A program made the translations under genes and the position numbers. From assembly GCA_049602155.1 (NCBI GenBank), contig JBMYRH010000005.1:124001-188000 (forward strand): DNA of 64,000 nucleotides. Reading direction: 5' to 3'. Origin of the DNA: JBMYRH01 sp049602155. GTDB lineage: Bacteria > Myxococcota_A > UBA9042 > PHBI01 > JBMYRH01. The notes below the pieces were generated by a model. It was not told the origin of the DNA and made no database searches. It saw only the letters and a program-made list of their open reading frames with translations. How positions within the stretch are numbered: position 1 is the stretch's first letter; the number at the start of each line of letters is the position of its first letter. Shown piece by piece: positions 50,613 to 59,997 of this stretch.

Positions 50613-51539
50613 ATGACGCAACACCGCACGCACATGCCAGAGATCGTCGTCATCGACGGCACGGCGTTGCTCTTCCGCGCTTACTATGGCGCGCGCCCCG
50701 CAGAGGCCGTTGATGGGACCCCCATCGGTGCCGTGCTCGGGACCGCCCGCACGCTCGTCGACATGCTTGGCCGCGCGCGCACCACACATGTCGTCGTGGT
50801 CTTTGACGCCGGCCAACGCACCTTTCGAAATACCCTGGATCCTGCCTACAAGGCGAACCGGGGAGCCCCGCCACCAGACTTGGTGCCACAGTTCGACCTG
50901 GTGCAGGAGGTGGTGCGTGCGCTCGGATTCGCGACGCTGTGTGCGCCCGGCTTTGAGGCCGATGATTTGATGGCGACTGTGGCGCGGCAGGCGCACGGAG
51001 AAGGGTGGGGCACCTGGCTCCTAAGCCCTGATAAGGATCTTTATCAACTCGTCAACGATGCGCCGCCTGGCGTGCGCGTCTATCACTGGCATAACCGGAA
51101 GGTCATCGATGGGGCCGAGGTCACTGCGCGTATCGGCGTCGCGCCGTCGTTTGCCGTCGACTACTTCGCCCTCGTCGGGGACAGCTCAGATAACGTGCGA
51201 GGGGTGCGTGGGGTTGGGCCCAAGGCGGCGAGCGCGCTGGTCTCCAACCTAGGCTCACTTGGTCAGATCTACGAGCGCTTGGATGACGTGGCGAGCCTTG
51301 AGATACGCGGGGCCAAGTCTTTGAAAGCGAAGCTTGAGGCCGGGCGTGAAGACGCCGAGCTGGCCCTGAAGCTTGTGACCTTGAAAGATGACGTGGAGAT
51401 GGGGGTCGATGGGCCACTGGGACCTTGGGCCCGATGGCCGGGCCCAAGGGAGGAGGCGAGGGAGGTCTTCGCGCGCCTGGGTGTAGACGCACCGCTTCAG
51501 GCCATGCGTACGATTTACGCCTCTCGCCCAAAGGGCTGA
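50613..51539 (+). CDS. 5'-3' exonuclease (PolA N-terminal-like)
   Basis: Flap-endonuclease-type nuclease of 308 aa without polymerase domain. Metal-binding signatures are IDGTALLFRAYY, VVFDAGQRTFR, YKANRG, GFEADDLMAT, LSPDKDLYQLV and the helix-hairpin-helix VGDSSDNVRGVRGVG. It is a stand-alone relative of the polA 5' nuclease domain (Xni-like), possibly used in Okazaki fragment or flap processing. The C-terminus ends soon after the HhH domain. ATG 50613 is used; an in-frame ATG at 50634 is an alternative. Confidence 0.92.
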   Translation: MTQHRTHMPEIVVIDGTALLFRAYYGARPAEAVDGTPIGAVLGTARTLVDMLGRARTTHVVVVFDAGQRTFRNTLDPAYKANRGAPPPDLVPQFDLVQEVVRALGFATLCAPGFEADDLMATVARQAHGEGWGTWLLSPDKDLYQLVNDAPPGVRVYHWHNRKVIDGAEVTARIGVAPSFAVDYFALVGDSSDNVRGVRGVGPKAASALVSNLGSLGQIYERLDDVASLEIRGAKSLKAKLEAGREDAELALKLVTLKDDVEMGVDGPLGPWARWPGPREEAREVFARLGVDAPLQAMRTIYASRPKG

Positions 51540-51545
51540 AGCTGC

Positions 51546-51950
51546 TCAGCCCTCTCGGGTGCTGATGGTCTCGGTTCGGACCACCATGATTTGGTGCAGG
51601 CGCTCAGTGAGCTCGTCCAAGAGGGCTGGGTACGCCGCCTTTGAGATGCTGATGTAGAAGAAGACCTCGTCGCTCGTATCGCCGCACTGGACTGCTTTCG
51701 GGGTGTCACCTGCAGCCACCTCCATCCTCGAGAAGGCGCGGTCGCCGACTGGCGCTTCACCCTCGAGGAAGAGGTTGTGTGCATAAGGACCGGGGACCAG
51801 GACGTGAGTCGTCCAGCCATCGTCCTCGGCGGAGGTCTCCAGCGTCGCGAATCCTGAGAAGCCAAGCCAGTTCAATGTCCCGCGGAGCCCAACTGGCGAG
51901 ACCCTCTGAGTCCGCTGCAGCGGGAGCAAGACATGGCGGTGTGTGGTCAT
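51546..51950 (-). CDS. Hypothetical protein
   Basis: Protein of 134 aa with no signal peptide or membrane span. It has alternating beta strands (TTHVLVPGPYAHNLFLEG, EVFFYISISKAAYPAL) and a long C-terminal helix. No family recognised. Stop at 51546 lies 7 bp from the convergent exonuclease. Its ATG at 51950 follows the protease stop at 51954 by 3 bp on the same strand, so it is downstream in the same operon. Confidence 0.65.
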   Translation of the reverse strand: MTTHRHVLLPLQRTQRVSPVGLRGTLNWLGFSGFATLETSAEDDGWTTHVLVPGPYAHNLFLEGEAPVGDRAFSRMEVAAGDTPKAVQCGDTSDEVFFYISISKAAYPALLDELTERLHQIMVVRTETISTREG

Positions 51951-51953
51951 CGC

Positions 51954-54401
51954 TTAGGCGACCCGGTGGGCCCTCGGTCGCGCGGCCCAGAGGAGGCAAA
52001 GCAGCGCCAGAAGAGCCCCAGGTTGGCCGCCACCACCTTCGCAGCCTGTGCCGGCGTCCGCGTTGGTCCCGCCTCCATCGATCGATCCGTCTCCTGACGC
52101 TCCACCAGCCTCGACGCCCCCAGTGGTGCCCTCACCTTGTCCGTCGGTGCCGTCACCGCCAGGCCTGTTGACGTTGGGGCAGACCGCATCGGCGCCGTCA
52201 CAATCCTGGTCGACGCCGTCGCCACAGATCTCGTCGCCTGATGGGTTGATCAGCGCATTCTCATCGTCGCAGTCGGTCGTATCTCTGCAGTAGCCGTCGG
52301 AGTCACTGTCTACGCAGCCTTCGCACCCTTCATCGGTCGCGCCGTCGCAGTTGTTGTCGACCCCGTCGCAGAGCTCTGGTCCCCCGGGGTACACTGCCGC
52401 GTTGTTGTCGTTGCAGTCGAAGTCGAGGCAGACGCCGTCGCCGTCATTATCCCCGTCGGGGCAGGTGCCATCGCAGTCCTCATCTACGGTGCCGTCACAG
52501 TCGTTATCCAGGGCGTCGCCACAGAGTTCCTCCGCCCCTGGGTACACAAAGAGGCGTGTGTCGTCGCAGTCCTCTGGAGGACAGAACCCGTCGCCGTCGA
52601 TGTCATCACACCCGGTCGCACCGCAGCCCTCGTCCACCGCCCCATTGCAGTTGTTGTCGGTGGCGTCACCACAGACCTCTTGCGCGTCGGGGTTTGCGTC
52701 GGCGTCGAGGTCGTCACAGTCGGCGACTTGGCACCAACCGTCGTCGTCCTCGTCGATGCAGAGGCAGATGCCGATGTCGTCAACGTCCTGGAAGATGGGC
52801 GTGAAGCAGAAGTCGCCTGTGCCGCAGTCGTCGTTGCCATCGCACATCGCCATGCACATGGCTGACCCTTGTGTCGTGATGCAGAGCCCACCGTCAGCGC
52901 ATTCAAGGTCACTGCCGGCGTTGGCGTTGCACGGAGAGCCGACGGCGATCCCGCTGGAGGGGAAGCAGTCTGTGTTGCCACCACTGGCAGGATAGCAGGC
53001 CTCACCGGCGTCGCAGTCTCCACCAGAGATGTCACAGTTTGATGGCGGGAAGCATGCGTTAACTTGTGATGCACAGTTCGTGTCGACGCAGGCGTACCAA
53101 GCGTCGTCGCTCACTGAGTCACAGAAGTCCGAGAAGCACTGAGTCATCGCGTCAAACTGACCTTGGGCGGCAGAGGTCGCTTGCTCGTAGCAGGCGTAGG
53201 TGCAGGTGTTATCGCCCGATGCACAGGCGGTGATGCAGCCGTACATCTCCTCACAGCTCATGGGGCCGGTCCCGACGGGGAAGCAGGTCGCGATCTGGTC
53301 ACCGCAATTAGCCCCAGCGCACTCGACCCAGGCGTCACCCTCGAGGGCTTCACAGTGCTGCGCGTAGCATTGGAAGAGCTCGTCGAGCTCTTCCTTACCG
53401 TCATCTGTGCCGGCCATGTAGCAGTCGGCCGAGCACCCAGAGTCGTCACCACAGTCGCTCAAGCAGGTGTAGACACCTTCGCAGTCCTCGGTCTTGCAGA
53501 GTTCATTGTTGCAGCTGCCTGTGGCCGTGCTGCACGCCGCTGTGCAATAGCAGATGTCTGGCTGGGTGTTGCAGTTGAGCGGCGGAGCGTCCAAGTAGCT
53601 GGCGATCCAGCCTGCGTAGTGATCGACGCGGGTGTGCGCGGAGGAGCCCTGGCACGGATCCCCGCCACCCTCGCCACCGACTCGTGAGTTGACTCCGATG
53701 ATGCGCGTCTCGCCGCTGATCTGAAGCAGACCAGGCCCACCAGAGTCACCGAAGCAGACCCCTGAGCCTTCATACTCAGAGTAGTACTCCGTCGCGTCGA
53801 CGTAGCTGATGTCCACATACGCCGAGCGCTTGATGCCGCCACCGGTGCTCTGCAACCCCTCTGTCGCGCCATACCCCACATAGAACACGGAGTCGCCGAC
53901 GTACGAGCCGGTCAATACGGACGTGTTGTACGGGTACATCTCAAGCCCTGCCGCGGGCTCTGAGAGGTGCAAAAGACCAATGTCATGGGTCGAGACCGTG
54001 TCGTTTGGGTTGTAGTCGGGGTGAATGAAGAACGCATCGGCTTGGAAGAACTCACCGCTCGAGGGCCATCCACCCCAGGAGCTCGTGGGGTTGGCATTAG
54101 GGCCGGAGTAGAATTGGACGATCTCAGGCCAGAGCTCGAAGTCGTCGTGACTCACGAGGCAGTGTGCGGCGGTGAGCACCCATTGTGGAGCGATGAGCGC
54201 ACCACTGCAGAATGAACCCTGGTAGCCGTAACCGGGGTACTGAAAGGTCAAGGCTCCGACCCCCGACCAGCCGGACTCCACATTGGCACCGAGCAGAGGG
54301 AGTTGACGCTCCGCCTTGGTGGTGTTCGGTGCATCCGTGCAAGACGCCGACGTCACGAGGAGAGCGAGCGAGAAGATCCAAGTGCGGTGCAAAGGAGCCA
54401 T
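51954..54401 (-). CDS. Trypsin-like protease with MopE-type repeats and MYXO-CTERM-like tail
   Basis: Secreted serine protease of 815 aa. A lipoprotein-like signal (SASC21) precedes the S1 domain with LTAAHC (His80), HDIGLLHL (Asp140) and CFGDSGGP (Ser220). A long Cys-rich region with CNNELC/CYMAG units follows (about 285-500), then at least four MopE-type calcium motifs (DCDDxxxxxxP-AxExCGDxxDNxCNGxxDE) from about 560 to 750. The end is a Gly-rich linker, GTGCEGGGG, a hydrophobic span (ALLALLCLLWA) and an Arg tail, like MYXO-CTERM sorting signals. It should be processed and displayed on the cell surface. The start ATG has a weak AAGG. Confidence 0.9.
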   Translation of the reverse strand: MAPLHRTWIFSLALLVTSASCTDAPNTTKAERQLPLLGANVESGWSGVGALTFQYPGYGYQGSFCSGALIAPQWVLTAAHCLVSHDDFELWPEIVQFYSGPNANPTSSWGGWPSSGEFFQADAFFIHPDYNPNDTVSTHDIGLLHLSEPAAGLEMYPYNTSVLTGSYVGDSVFYVGYGATEGLQSTGGGIKRSAYVDISYVDATEYYSEYEGSGVCFGDSGGPGLLQISGETRIIGVNSRVGGEGGGDPCQGSSAHTRVDHYAGWIASYLDAPPLNCNTQPDICYCTAACSTATGSCNNELCKTEDCEGVYTCLSDCGDDSGCSADCYMAGTDDGKEELDELFQCYAQHCEALEGDAWVECAGANCGDQIATCFPVGTGPMSCEEMYGCITACASGDNTCTYACYEQATSAAQGQFDAMTQCFSDFCDSVSDDAWYACVDTNCASQVNACFPPSNCDISGGDCDAGEACYPASGGNTDCFPSSGIAVGSPCNANAGSDLECADGGLCITTQGSAMCMAMCDGNDDCGTGDFCFTPIFQDVDDIGICLCIDEDDDGWCQVADCDDLDADANPDAQEVCGDATDNNCNGAVDEGCGATGCDDIDGDGFCPPEDCDDTRLFVYPGAEELCGDALDNDCDGTVDEDCDGTCPDGDNDGDGVCLDFDCNDNNAAVYPGGPELCDGVDNNCDGATDEGCEGCVDSDSDGYCRDTTDCDDENALINPSGDEICGDGVDQDCDGADAVCPNVNRPGGDGTDGQGEGTTGGVEAGGASGDGSIDGGGTNADAGTGCEGGGGQPGALLALLCLLWAARPRAHRVA

Positions 54402-54496
54402 CCTTGGCTGAGGGGCGCCGGCAACCTACTCAGCTGATCGTTGCGAGGCCAGCGGAAAACGCGCCTCTACAGGTGGATGGGAGGGGGCATCGGCCC

Positions 54497-55357
54497 TCAG
54501 CGACAGCAACGGAATCCGTACTCGGCTGGCTTATCACTCGCGCCCGCGTTGAACCGATGAGAGCCTCGCAGCCGATCGGGGCCGCTGCCCATGCCGCCCC
54601 CTCGGACGACCCGATAGGGCACGGCGTCATCGACCCAGGCCGCACTTGTCGACGAAGCAGTGCTGTAGTCCTCACGCCAGGTGTCGGCGACCCACTCCCA
54701 GGCGTTTCCGGCCATGTCGTAGGCGCCATACGGGCTCACCCCGTCAGGGTAGCTCCCGACCTCGGCCATGCCCCCCGTGTCGCACCCCTTGCTGCTCTGC
54801 ATCATGTGAGCGTGCGCGCAGCTCGGAGCCTCATCGCCCCATGGATACAACGGCTTGTCGAGCTCGCAATTCCCCTCCTCGCAGGTTCCCAGGGCGGCCA
54901 CCTCCCACTCCACTTCGGAGCAGAGCCGCTTTGAGGCGGCGCGGCAGTAGGCGTCAGCCCCGTACCAAGAGACGGCGGTCATCGGGTTGGCCTCCCTGCC
55001 CGCCTTGGCTGACCAGAGCTCACCTTCGACCGCGACCGGGCTATGATCAAAGAAGGACTCCGCGCAGTCCTCGCCGCCGCAGTCGTTGCCATGCGTGTTC
55101 AGGAAGGCGACGTAATCGCTGACGTTGACCTCAGTGAGGTCGATCTCGAACGCCTCGACCTGGACGCTGAAGCGAGGGCTCTCCTGGCTCGTGCAGCTTG
55201 GCTCGATCGCGAGGTCGCATCCGATCCAAGCGTCGCCGCCGGATATGCTCAGCATGTCGGACACCTCGGTCGGGCCGCTATCGCCACAGGCGGTTATGGC
55301 ACCAATGAGAAGGAAGATGGGGACACTAAACGCGGCATGCAAGCTGATCAGTCTCAT
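54497..55357 (-). CDS. FGE/SUMF1-domain lipoprotein lacking catalytic cysteines
   Basis: Lipoprotein of 286 aa. The signal (GAITAC) is followed by a formylglycine-generating-enzyme-sulfatase domain: FEIDLTEVNVSDYVAF, SWYGADAYCRAASKRLCSEVEWE, YPWGDEAP, GNAWEWVADTW and RVVRGGGMGSG with a GFRCCR C-terminus. The FGE catalytic Cys pair after the GG motif is missing (GGGMGSGPDRLRGSHR), so it is a non-oxidising member, perhaps lectin-like or a scaffold. ATG 55357 is chosen since GGGAG lies 8 bp upstream and the signal starts there; the frame extends to 55456. It sits upstream of the protease on the same strand. Confidence 0.86.
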   Translation of the reverse strand: MRLISLHAAFSVPIFLLIGAITACGDSGPTEVSDMLSISGGDAWIGCDLAIEPSCTSQESPRFSVQVEAFEIDLTEVNVSDYVAFLNTHGNDCGGEDCAESFFDHSPVAVEGELWSAKAGREANPMTAVSWYGADAYCRAASKRLCSEVEWEVAALGTCEEGNCELDKPLYPWGDEAPSCAHAHMMQSSKGCDTGGMAEVGSYPDGVSPYGAYDMAGNAWEWVADTWREDYSTASSTSAAWVDDAVPYRVVRGGGMGSGPDRLRGSHRFNAGASDKPAEYGFRCCR

Positions 55358-55508
55358 CAGAGTTCTCCCGTTTCTCGAGGGGGGCTGCATACCACGCGGC
55401 TCGACGCAAAGGCACCTCTGCGGGCAAGGCGACTCTTTATGTTGGTGAACGCTCAAGCTGCTGATATCCAGGCCTCAGAACGTCCGATGAACAGGTGAAG
55501 GTAGCTCT

Positions 55509-58500
55509 ATGAGTTCACTCCGTGACCAGCTTAATCAGCGCATCCTGATCATCGACGGTGCGATGGGCACGATGATTCAGCGTGAGCGGCTGGTTGAGGC
55601 TGATTATCGCGGTGAGCAATTCGCTGATCACGGCTCGGATCTGAAGGGTAACAATGACCTGCTCTCTCTGACGCGGCCTGACGTGATTCAGGGGATCCAT
55701 GAGGCGTACCTCGCCGCCGGTGCGGACGTCATCGAGACCAACACGTTCAACGCGACCACGATCTCTCAGGCCGACTATGAGCTCGAGCACATCGCGTACG
55801 AGCTCAACGTGGCGTCGGCGCGCCTGGCGAGGGAGGCGGCGGACGCCTTCACCGCTCAGACGCCCGAGCGGCCCCGCTTTGTCGCCGGGGTCGTCGGGCC
55901 GACCAACCGGACGGCCTCGATCTCGCCGGATGTGAACGATCCCGGCGCACGCAACGTGACCTTTGATGCCTTGGTAAAGGCGTATGAGGAGGCGACCCGT
56001 GGCCTGATGGAGGGCGGCGCAGACGCGATCCTCATCGAGACCATCTTCGACACCTTGAACGCTAAGGCGGCGATCTACGCCGTGCTTGCCACCTTTGAGG
56101 CGGTCGGGCGTTCGCTCCCTATCATGATCTCCGGGACCATCACGGACGCGAGCGGCCGGACACTGTCCGGGCAGACCTCCGAGGCCTTCTGGAACTCTTT
56201 GTCCCACGCTGAGCCACTGACGGTTGGCTTCAATTGTGCCCTGGGGGCAGCTGAGCTGCGTCAGCATGTCCAGGCCCTCTCAAGGGTCGCTGATACGCAC
56301 GTCAGCGCACACCCTAACGCAGGGCTCCCCAATGAGTTTGGGGAGTATGATGAGACCCCCGAGTCGATGGCCGAGCACATTCGTGAGTGGGCGGAGTCAG
56401 GCCTCCTCAACCTCGTGGGAGGGTGCTGCGGGAGTACGCCGGATCACATCCGCGCGATCGCTGACGCGGTCGAGGGGTGCAGGCCGCGCGCCATCCCGAT
56501 GGTCCCGCCAACCTGTCGACTGAGTGGGCTTGAGCCTGTCTCGCTGAGCTCGGAGAGCCTCTTCGCGAACATCGGTGAGCGCACCAACGTGACCGGCTCT
56601 GCGCGCTTCCGGAAGTTGATCACGGACGGTGACTACGAGACTGCGCTCGAGGTGGCGTTGCAGCAGGTCAAAGGTGGCGCGCAGCTCATCGACGTGAACA
56701 TGGACGAGGGCATGCTCGACGCAGAGCACGCCATGACGACCTTCTTGAACCTGGTCGCTTCTGAGCCGGAGATCGCGCGGGTCCCGGTGGTGATCGACTC
56801 CTCTAAGTGGAGCGTCATTGAGGCTGGCCTCAAGTGCATCCAGGGCAAAGGCATCGTGAACTCGATCAGCCTCAAAGAGGGCGAAGAGGAGTTCCTCCAC
56901 CACGCGCGCCTCGTGCGTCGCTACGGCGCGGCCGTGATCGTGATGGCCTTCGACGAAGAAGGGCAGGCGGACACGGTGGCTCGCCGCGTCGACATTTGTC
57001 AGCGCGCCTATCGCTTGCTCACAGAGGAGGTGGGCTTCTCGCCCGGTGATATCATCTTCGACCCGAACATCTTCGCCATCGGTACGGGGATAGAGGTCCA
57101 TGACAGCTACGCTGTGGACTTCATCGAGGCGACCCGTCAGTTGAAGCAGACGCTCCCGCACGCGCTCATCAGCGGAGGCCTGTCCAACGTCTCGTTCTCG
57201 TTTCGAGGGAACAACGCGGTCCGCGAGGCCATCCACGGCGTGTTCCTCTATCACGCCATCCAAGCCGGGATGGACATGGGGATCGTCAACGCCGGTGCGC
57301 TGCCCGTCTACGATGACATCCCCAGTGACCTCCGCGAACGCGTCGAGGACTTGGTGCTGAACCGCCGTGAGGATGCGACTGAGCGGTTGCTCGAAGTGGC
57401 GTCTGATGCCAAGAGCGCAAAGCGGGCCCAAGCTGAGGACCTCTCTTGGCGTGAGGAGAGCGTCGGTGATCGCATCGTCCATGCCCTCGTGCACGGCCTC
57501 GACGCGTTCGTGGTCGATGACACGGAGGAGGCACGCGTGACCTTAGGGAGCCCCCTAGAGGTCATCGAAGGGCCGCTGATGGACGGCATGAACGTCGTCG
57601 GCGATCGCTTCGGCTCAGGGCGGATGTTCCTCCCTCAGGTCGTCAAGTCGGCGCGCGTCATGAAGCGAGCTGTCGCACACTTGGTCCCGTTCTTAGAGGC
57701 CGAGAACGCGCAGGGGGCGATGAGCAAGGGCAAGATCCTGCTGGCGACTGTCAAAGGCGACGTCCACGACATCGGGAAGAACATCGTCGGCGTCGTGCTG
57801 CAATGCAACGGCTACGAGGTCATTGACCTCGGGGTGATGGTGCGGGCTGAGACGATCCTTCGCGCGGCTGAACAGGAGGGTGTCTCACTGATCGGCTTGA
57901 GTGGCCTCATCACACCGTCTCTCGATGAGATGGTCCACGTCGCCAGCGAGATGACGCGCCTTGGGTTCGAGCTTCCGCTCCTGATCGGCGGCGCCACGAC
58001 CTCTGAAGTTCACACTGCGGTCAAGGTGGCCCCTCGCTACGACAAGCCGGTCGTCCATGTCCTGGATGCATCCCGTGCGGTTGGCGTGGCAGGGAAGTTA
58101 CTGAAGACCGAGGCGCAAGCAGCTTATGCACAGGAGATCTCGGATCGCTACGAGGCGATCCGGGTGCGTCGGGCGGCAGGTCGGACGGGTGCAAATATGC
58201 GCACCTTTGCCGAGGCACAGGCGGCCAAAGCCACCTTGAGCTGGGAAGGCGCGGGGCGGCCTAAGGTGCCTGCTCGCCCCGGAGTGACCGTGATCGATGA
58301 CGTCTCGGTAGAAGAGCTCATCGCGTCTATCGATTGGACGCCATTCTTCCGCACCTGGGAGCTCGCTGGTCGCTACCCCGCGATCTTGGATGACGAGGTG
58401 GTGGGGGAGGTCGCGCGCGAGCTGTATACGGACGCGCAAGCCATGCTGAAGACCATCGTTGACGAAGCGTGGATCACTCCGCGCGGCGTCGTGGGCCTCT

Positions 58501-59186
58501 TTCGCGCTGAAGGAGATGGTGACGATATTCACTGCTTCTCGGAGTCCGGTGGTGCGACGCCTATCGCGACCTTCCATATGCTCCGACAGCAGCAGCGTAA
58601 GTCCGGAGAGCAGCCCAACCGTTCGCTCGCTGACTATATCGCGCCGCGCGGTGCCGAGGTGCCGGATTGGCTGGGGGCGTTTGTGGTCTCCACCGGCCAT
58701 GGGGTGTCTGAGAGGGTGGAGGCCTTCAAAGCTGGCCATGACGACTACCAGGCGATCCTTCTCGAAGCCTTGGCGGACCGATTGGCCGAGGCCTTCGCTG
58801 AGCACCTCCATCGGCGCGTCAGGACCGAGCTCTGGGGTTACGCTCCAGACGAGTCCATGAGCAACGATGAGCTCATCGGAGAGAAGTATCAGGGGATTCG
58901 CCCGGCGCCGGGCTACCCGGCTTGCCCCGATCACACGGAGAAGGCGACGCTCTTCGAGCTCCTCGACGCCGAGAGTCGCCTCGGCGTGTCCCTCACCTCA
59001 TCGTTCGCGATGGCGCCGGCCGCGAGCGTCAGCGGATTGTACTTCGCCCACCCCGAGGCGGCCTATTTTGGTGTGGGGCGTGTCAATCGGGACCAAGTGA
59101 CCGACTACGCCGGCCGGAAGGGCTGGGATGTCGCGACTGCTGAGCGTTGGCTGTCCCCAAACTTGGGCTACGAGCCGACGACTTAG
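55509..59186 (+). CDS. metH: Cobalamin-dependent methionine synthase
   Basis: Full-length 1225-aa MetH that methylates homocysteine from methyl-tetrahydrofolate through cob(I)alamin. Domains in order: homocysteine-binding barrel with zinc ligands in GFNCALGA and GGCCGSTP, pterin-binding barrel (NIGERTNVTGSARF), cobalamin-binding cap and Rossmann domain with DVHDIGKN carrying His753 (His759 in E. coli), and the C-terminal activation domain with RPAPGYPACP. AAGG precedes ATG 55509. No cobalamin or SAM riboswitch is seen in the 151 bp upstream. Its stop overlaps the convergent GT2 gene by 4 bp. Confidence 0.97.
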   Translation: MSSLRDQLNQRILIIDGAMGTMIQRERLVEADYRGEQFADHGSDLKGNNDLLSLTRPDVIQGIHEAYLAAGADVIETNTFNATTISQADYELEHIAYELNVASARLAREAADAFTAQTPERPRFVAGVVGPTNRTASISPDVNDPGARNVTFDALVKAYEEATRGLMEGGADAILIETIFDTLNAKAAIYAVLATFEAVGRSLPIMISGTITDASGRTLSGQTSEAFWNSLSHAEPLTVGFNCALGAAELRQHVQALSRVADTHVSAHPNAGLPNEFGEYDETPESMAEHIREWAESGLLNLVGGCCGSTPDHIRAIADAVEGCRPRAIPMVPPTCRLSGLEPVSLSSESLFANIGERTNVTGSARFRKLITDGDYETALEVALQQVKGGAQLIDVNMDEGMLDAEHAMTTFLNLVASEPEIARVPVVIDSSKWSVIEAGLKCIQGKGIVNSISLKEGEEEFLHHARLVRRYGAAVIVMAFDEEGQADTVARRVDICQRAYRLLTEEVGFSPGDIIFDPNIFAIGTGIEVHDSYAVDFIEATRQLKQTLPHALISGGLSNVSFSFRGNNAVREAIHGVFLYHAIQAGMDMGIVNAGALPVYDDIPSDLRERVEDLVLNRREDATERLLEVASDAKSAKRAQAEDLSWREESVGDRIVHALVHGLDAFVVDDTEEARVTLGSPLEVIEGPLMDGMNVVGDRFGSGRMFLPQVVKSARVMKRAVAHLVPFLEAENAQGAMSKGKILLATVKGDVHDIGKNIVGVVLQCNGYEVIDLGVMVRAETILRAAEQEGVSLIGLSGLITPSLDEMVHVASEMTRLGFELPLLIGGATTSEVHTAVKVAPRYDKPVVHVLDASRAVGVAGKLLKTEAQAAYAQEISDRYEAIRVRRAAGRTGANMRTFAEAQAAKATLSWEGAGRPKVPARPGVTVIDDVSVEELIASIDWTPFFRTWELAGRYPAILDDEVVGEVARELYTDAQAMLKTIVDEAWITPRGVVGLFRAEGDGDDIHCFSESGGATPIATFHMLRQQQRKSGEQPNRSLADYIAPRGAEVPDWLGAFVVSTGHGVSERVEAFKAGHDDYQAILLEALADRLAEAFAEHLHRRVRTELWGYAPDESMSNDELIGEKYQGIRPAPGYPACPDHTEKATLFELLDAESRLGVSLTSSFAMAPAASVSGLYFAHPEAAYFGVGRVNRDQVTDYAGRKGWDVATAERWLSPNLGYEPTT

Positions 59187-59932
59187 CGCGGTCGAATCCG
59201 GCGAAACCCGCCGCGCACCCACTCTTTGAGGATCACGCGGAGCACATCTGGTCCATCCTTCCAGACGGTCAGCTTGGCCTCGCCGCCGATCCGCTTCGGC
59301 TCAATCGCAGAGATCTCACCGAGGCGATAGCCAGCGCGGTGGAGCTTGATCTTGAGTTCAGCGTCAAAGCACTGCCCTTGCTCCACCAAGCCGATGGCCT
59401 CTAGGGCCTCACGGCGGACCATTTGGAAGCCCATCATTACGTCGCTGAGCGGTAAGCCATGGAGGGCACGACACAGGGCCACGAAGCCCAGGTTGCCCCA
59501 CTCGTGGAGCCAGGAGTCGTCCTCGGAGGTCGACCAAGGCCATCGATGAGGTCCTCTGAACCGAAAAGGGCCGACGTAGCGGCTGGCGAGGACGTAGTCA
59601 TGCCCATCCGCGAGCATGGCGCGCATCCGGGGGATCTCACGCCAATCGTGCGAGCCGTCGGCGTCGACGACACACAATACGTCCCCTGTGGCGATCTCGA
59701 ACGCCTCGTGGAGCCCATGGCCTAGGCCACGGCTCTTTTGTCGATGGAGCGCGACGCCCATGGCCTCGACGATGTCGATCGTCCCGTCTGTCGATCCGCC
59801 ATCGACCACCATGAGCTCGTCGATCCCCGCTTGCTCGAGGAGCCCCTCAAGCACGGTTCCGATGCATGGGGCCTCGTTCAACGTCGGTACAACGACGGTG
59901 AGACGGAGGCCATCTGTGGGGCGAGTCGCCAT
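59183..59932 (-). CDS. Family 2 glycosyltransferase (DPM-like)
   Basis: GT-A-fold transferase of 249 aa. VVVPTLNEAPCI, VVDGGSTDGT and the metal/nucleotide motif VVDADGSHD identify a GT2 of the dolichol-phosphate mannosyltransferase-like branch; GFQMVRREAL is typical too. No C-terminal membrane helices are visible, so it may add sugars to a polyprenyl or glycan acceptor from the cytoplasm. It lies divergent to the sugar cluster and may supply the same polysaccharide. Overlaps metH by 4 bp. Confidence 0.9.
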   Translation of the reverse strand: MATRPTDGLRLTVVVPTLNEAPCIGTVLEGLLEQAGIDELMVVDGGSTDGTIDIVEAMGVALHRQKSRGLGHGLHEAFEIATGDVLCVVDADGSHDWREIPRMRAMLADGHDYVLASRYVGPFRFRGPHRWPWSTSEDDSWLHEWGNLGFVALCRALHGLPLSDVMMGFQMVRREALEAIGLVEQGQCFDAELKIKLHRAGYRLGEISAIEPKRIGGEAKLTVWKDGPDVLRVILKEWVRGGFRRIRPR

Positions 59933-59960
59933 GATGGGCTCTTACCACAGTCGGGGCCGC

Positions 59961-59990
59961 TTGCCTGCGTTGGAACGCATCCACTACTCT
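59961..59990 (+). promoter_or_regulatory. Possible promoter of the nucleotide-sugar operon
   Basis: TTGCCT (59961-59966) and TACTCT (59985-59990), 18 bp apart, 7 bp before ATG 59998. Both hexamers are weak; if real, the operon mRNA would be leaderless at its first gene, like folC and the exonuclease gene. Confidence 0.3.
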
Positions 59991-59997
59991 GAGCGCA

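Noticed and set aside
55358..55508. Cobalamin or SAM riboswitch before metH
   Set aside because: The 151-bp gap has no B12-box or SAM-type core that I can match, and much of it is needed for two divergent starts.
56397..57494. 365-residue open frame antisense to metH
   Set aside because: It is the reverse frame of a well-conserved gene in GC-rich DNA. No ribosome site, no domain, and its neighbours would conflict with metH.
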